Source: Phoronis ovalis (Eukaryota; Phoronida; Phoronidae). Taken from it: a DNA stretch of 27,252 nucleotides. The notes under the pieces were generated by a model that saw only the letters and a list, made by a program, of their open reading frames with translations, ran no database searches and had not been told where the DNA came from. A program made the translations under genes and the position numbers. Below, in pieces: positions 23,327-27,252 of the stretch (positions are counted from its first letter, which is position 1; the number at the start of each line of letters is the position of its first letter). Location of the stretch: assembly GCA_028565635.1 (NCBI GenBank), contig JAOXYB010044392.1:1-27252 (forward strand), in the 5' to 3' direction.

Positions 23327-23376
23327 GTACCGATCAATAATAATAATAATCGGCAAATAATCCGATTGGTCGGTAC
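23327..23376. repeat. 50 bp inverted repeat with AAT-repeat centre
   Basis: GTACCGATCAAT (23327-23338) pairs with ATTGGTCGGTAC (23365-23376) at 11 of 12 positions. An inner ATCGG/CCGAT pair competes with or extends the stem. The centre holds an (AAT)n run. The structure is compact enough for a cruciform or a decayed MITE. Confidence 0.65.
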
Positions 23377-26188
23377 ATCATCACGTGGTAAGAATCTTTA
23401 TGAATAATTATCAATGCCCAATATTAAAGAACATCGATGTCTGCTAGACTAATTAAAAAAGAGCACTAATTGACATTTCGAATAATATTAATTAACTCAA
23501 GTGATGGATACAAAATTATATAAAATGAAATTAAACATAGTATTTATTTTGGGAATAAATTAATGTAATCATCACAACTGTAAGTACTTATTCGTCAAGG
23601 AGTGTGAATAGAAAATCGCCTAGCAAATTTTCAAAATATGCATTTTATCTAAAACTCAATTACATGCGCAGCACTTTTTGTTATTTCTTTCATAACGCTA
23701 AATAAAGCTATAGGGCAGTAACTAGAAGATCGAGTGAGAGGTCCTGGAGACTCGAGTCAGCTCGATTGCAAGAAAAGTGGTCACCAGGGGACATTTGGCG
23801 CTGCAAGTCGACATAATATGCTTGTCTGACCATACCGGAGTTTTCCGTAAAAACGCCCTGGGCGATCTAACGGAAAATTCGAAAATTTATATTGCCCATG
23901 CATATATGGAATCAGTTTTATTATGTTGTGAAACAAAAGTGCTCAATGTTCGGTGCATCAAACCAAAATATCTTCAATGCAAATTTTATTATAATTATAA
24001 CAAAATTCGATCAATTCTATGGCAACAATTCTGCATTTTCCGTATTTTTAATTTTTTTAGAAATACCCCCCCCCCAGTTTTTCAGGAGAAATGTGGAATA
24101 TCATTATGGGATAAATACCTTTAATTTTAGCCAGTCCTATAATATTTTTCATTTTATCAGGTACTCAGTGTTGACGCACGTTCTGAAGTGAGGTGGCTAG
24201 AATTTCTATTTCACCAACATGCACATTTGAATTCAACAGCGTACAAGAAATGAAAAGAATCGAAGTTTACTCATCAAATAATATTAATACAACCGCATTT
24301 TTTTCTTTAAAGAGTTAATGCACTTTAATTGGATTGCCGTTTAAATTATTCTTGTTCATGAAAGATCCTCCATTGGCCGGGTGCTCTTAATTTCGGAAGG
24401 AGGCGTACTTACAGATATAAAAACCCGTATTATTGTATCCCTAGTACGTGGTTGTCTAAACGGCCTGTCATTGGCTCATAATCCCTATATTAAAACGATT
24501 GAAGTTTTTACATACAACACATCTAACAACTATTTTATGTTTTCTTGTTTTGGTGCACAAAGTGAAACATGTGAATCATATTTCGAGTTTTTAAAATTGT
24601 TTAAACTTTTGAGCGCAGGATCATGCATTCTGCCAGAATTTACCGATATATAGTCCGCTAAGCAAAGCAAGATCCCTCAGGGGATGTAAAAAAACCGCTG
24701 AGGACGACATGCACCCTGGCAGTGACCACCCTCGGTGCCCAGTATGGAGGTCGGCTTGGCATTTACTTCTAATACGGCTAACTAGTGAATGAGACCTCTT
24801 GCTTATAACCACAATTCATATAACAACGCACAGCTAGTTAGTTAATAGAATCTGCCGAGTACTGGACACAAAGAAAGAAAGTCATCGTGATGGAATACCT
24901 GTGGTAGCCGACGATGAAGATTATGTATCCTGTAATTATGCCCGTTATACTAAACGAGGCATTGGATGGTGACAATGAAAGCTATCACATAAAATTGTCA
25001 ATGCTTTGCCTAAGCGTATTTCTTGGATACTAATTTCGCTTCGACTATTTGGAACGGTAAAAAGTTCAAATCACAATTGATGTTACTTTGCTTTTTCGAA
25101 AAAAATACAATTAATTTGTTTTAACAGAAAATTAAATGTAAAGGGAATTCTTGGAGATAATCATGAGGAGATTTAATTATGTAGCACAAAGAAATAATTA
25201 AATTCACAAAATATCCGGGCAAAATATGCCTCAACAACACAGACCCGGTGCATGGTATCTGGTAGACTAATGTTAGTCGGCTCTGTAATTTAAGATAATG
25301 TGAAAAAAAAAATTCTAAAAAAAATATTTCCTAAAAAGTCATTTAAATAATCTGACAGTCTTAGCTTTGAATTTAAAGGAGAAACATATATGGCACTCCT
25401 AGCTTTACACAGCCGTCGTTAGAAACATATATAAAGCATAAACATATGATACTGTATTCAACTTTAATCATTATAAACAGCTTTTGCAGGCAAAATTGCA
25501 GAGAGCTTACCAGTTTATTCTAGCAACTATTTTATGTATTTTAGTACTATAATGCATTTATTAAAAAACTTCCAATCAATGTTTCTAACAACTGATGTCA
25601 GTCTAGGTATCTGGTTTAGTTTCCAAGTCTCTCATTGCTGCATGCGATATGTCCCTTTGGCAGCAATCTTGGATCCAACATGGCAGTCATGGCAAAAAAA
25701 TTGTGTTGGAAGCCATATACTGTGTGACACTACATGTCTATTAAGGTTAAGGTTTTGAGACATCCCTACCAAAAATTGGTTAAGTGTCCCCTTCGGGTTG
25801 GGCCACTGAGGGTTACTTTTTTGGACCAGCTGTACACCAAAAATGTCGAAATGTGGATCTCACCCTATACAAATTTTTTTTTTACAGTTAGAAAGTGAGA
25901 GTGTTCAACAAAATTGGTGTGTAACTTCAAAATTGTTGAATTCATCTAGCAGGGACAATTTACGAGTTAAAATCCATTTCAAGAACATTCCAACATAAAG
26001 TATTTTGTATATTTTTAGTAATAAATGTAACAATTAGCTATTTCCTCCTTTCAAATTCTTTCCTATGGAATAGAGATACATTGACATACGTTTTGCAGCT
26101 TGTGAAACACTCGACTGCATTAACCAAAGAGACATTCATTGTACATTACATATAGTTTCTTGAAAGTGGAGAATTCAATACACAACAT

Positions 26189-26264
26189 CAAAATATACAA
26201 TACATCAAATTCTGTGGAAAAAATATCCACTTCAAAAAATATAATACATTAAATTCTGTGGAAA
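26189..26264 (+). repeat. imperfect tandem duplication of about 31 bp
   Basis: AAAATATACAATACATCAAA then TTCTGTGGAAA (26190-26220) recurs as AAAATATAATACATTAAA then TTCTGTGGAAA (26236-26264), separated by about 15 bases. It would lie in or near the 3' untranslated region of COX16. Confidence 0.75.
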
Positions 26265-26481
26265 GACTCCAGAGTTCTTTGCATTCTCACGCTTAAAAGT
26301 TATTACCATTCACTCACTGTTTCAATTATTTCTGTAGTATAACAAGAAGATACATTCCTGTTCAGTAGTTTTTCTTTTGTTTCATAGGTGATGGTTTGTA
26401 CTTTCATGCAGTCTGAATTGGCACTTGTCTACTCTGCATAGCTTGCAACAGTATAAAAAAAGTTTGATGTGCACATGTAGA

Positions 26482-26981
26482 TCACGTGGATACATTTTCT
26501 ATCTGTGCCATTTGTTTTTCTAGTTGTTGAAACGATTTTGAGTCTTCCCATGGGCGAGGTCCTCGTATATTTTGCCAGTTATCTAAATCTACGTTTTCTT
26601 CATTTTTCTGAAGAAAAAAACAAAGCTGAATATAAGACTGTAATTTACATTACATGTTAGTAAGTTTTAAACTGGTGACAAAAAATATGTTAATATTGTC
26701 AAGAATAAAAGGTTAATTTATTATGTAAAAATTAGGACATGATCAAGGATTTTTAATATGGGATGCCACACTCCTACAAGAGTGTAAGCAATGGTTTTTG
26801 CCCATCTGGTTTGAATAAAATTTGGTCATGCGTGGAATGCTCCAAGGCCACAAAATATCCTTTGTAGAGCAATCAGTTTTTAATTCCAGTATCTTGAAAG
26901 ATTTACCTTGTATTCTTCCTCAAGGCTTGGTAATTCTTTTTCACGCTTTATTCCAATTTGATCAGCCTGCTCTTTTGTCAG
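26482..26981 (-). CDS. COX16: COX16 homologue, C-terminal two exons (5' part outside the window)
   Basis: Exons on the minus strand: 26981-26907 (25 codons) and 26607-26482 (41 codons plus stop TGA at 26484-26482). The intron between them is 299 bases, phase 0, with donor GTAAAT and acceptor TTCTTCAG. The first exon opens at a TTTGTAG acceptor and reads LTKEQADQIGIKREKELPSL, matching the charged segment after the membrane helix of COX16. The second contains DNWQNIRGPRPWED, the diagnostic NIRGPRPWE motif of the family. COX16 is a small single-pass protein of the mitochondrial inner membrane needed for cytochrome c oxidase assembly, associated with COX2 maturation. The N-terminal membrane helix is not encoded in the remaining 270 bases on the right and should lie beyond the edge. 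The gene is therefore cut by the window, not broken. Confidence 0.93.
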
Positions 26982-27070
26982 CTACAAATAAAATTATGAA
27001 AATTAAATAACCCTTCATCAGAGATGCCAAGACCTAGACTGAAGAATGAGTGGGATTTATTTATTTTTAT

Positions 27071-27225
27071 CTTCAGGGTGCGCCTTTGGCCACAGGTCGT
27101 GCAGGGGGAGGATGCGGGAGGGGGTTGCCCCCTCGGGCAGGGGGAGTTTGAGGGACCTCCCTCGAGAAAATTTTAATTATTTTGGTGTCTTTTCCTGCAA
27201 TCTGGTGCATTTTGTTGGCATAATT
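27071..27225 (+). repeat. GC-rich dispersed-repeat-like segment in a COX16 intron
   Basis: A G-rich half (GCAGGGGGAGGATGCGGGAG) meets a C-rich stretch (GCCCCCTCGGGCAGGGGGAG), then AT-rich sequence with GAAAATTTTAATT and CTGCAATCTGGTGCATTTTG. This layout resembles dispersed repeats seen in marine invertebrate genomes; identity is from memory and the ends are not defined. It lies upstream of the penultimate COX16 exon. Confidence 0.4.
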
Positions 27226-27252
27226 TGAAGTTTTGTCAGATAATGTTTTTAA

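Larger units (their letters stand above)
21634..26481. other. 4.8 kb region without a supported exon
   Basis: It probably contains the 5' untranslated exon and promoter of the aerolysin-like gene and the 3' untranslated region of COX16, neither of which can be placed exactly. Overlapping frames at 23777-24191 and one at 24381-24653 (non-ATG start) show no domain I recognise. GC-richer patches at 23730-23870, 24660-24790 and 25600-25860 could be old repeats. A run of ten C residues lies near 24067. Confidence 0.45.

Noticed and set aside
23777..24191. Two overlapping plus-strand frames of 115 and 99 codons
   Set aside because: No recognisable domain, two frames compete over the same bases, no supporting splice sites, and a C homopolymer runs through both.
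24381..24653. 90-codon plus-strand frame
   Set aside because: It lacks an ATG at its start, has no recognisable motif and lies in AT-rich DNA where such lengths occur by chance.

Overview
The window is animal nuclear DNA. It is AT-rich, with short coding exons split by GT-AG introns and long non-coding stretches between genes, and with no bacterial-style operons or ribosome binding sites. Gene content (a SPEC3/Stum membrane protein, an aerolysin-like pore-forming fold, a mucin-like single-pass glycoprotein and the mitochondrial assembly factor COX16) and a CGGGGGGCACT-ended mobile element suggest an invertebrate. A mollusc, perhaps a bivalve, is my best guess, but the sequence does not prove it.

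Five protein-coding genes can be reconstructed. (1) 1077-5941, minus: a three-exon SPEC3/Stum family gene of 172 codons. Its 3.9 kb first intron holds a non-autonomous DNA transposon at 3435-3874. (2) 9037-15118, minus: a four-exon gene for a 226-residue protein with a signal peptide, a Ser/Thr/Asn-rich ectodomain, one membrane span and a Cys4 juxtamembrane cluster. (3) 18601-20263, plus: a four-exon gene for a 139-residue CS (p23-like) domain protein with some CacyBP-type features. (4) 20851-21615, minus: a single coding exon for a 254-residue ETX/MTX2 (aerolysin-like) protein without a signal peptide, convergent with gene 3. (5) 26482-26981, minus: the last two exons of COX16; its 5' exons lie beyond the right edge.

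The genes look like unrelated metazoan neighbours rather than one pathway. Genes 3 and 4 are tail to tail, and their candidate poly(A) signals lie about 80 bases apart, so their 3' ends may almost meet. The rest (about 1-1076, 5942-9036, 15119-18600, 21634-26481 and 26982-27252) has no exon I can support. It holds AT-rich sequence, small hairpins, short tandem repeats and pieces that look like dispersed repeats. Long reading frames at 8338-8740 and 23777-24191 were examined and not accepted. I did not find a clearly novel multi-gene system. The most interesting items are the lineage-specific-looking mucin-like receptor, the leaderless aerolysin-like protein, the CS protein of uncertain family, and several structured repeats.
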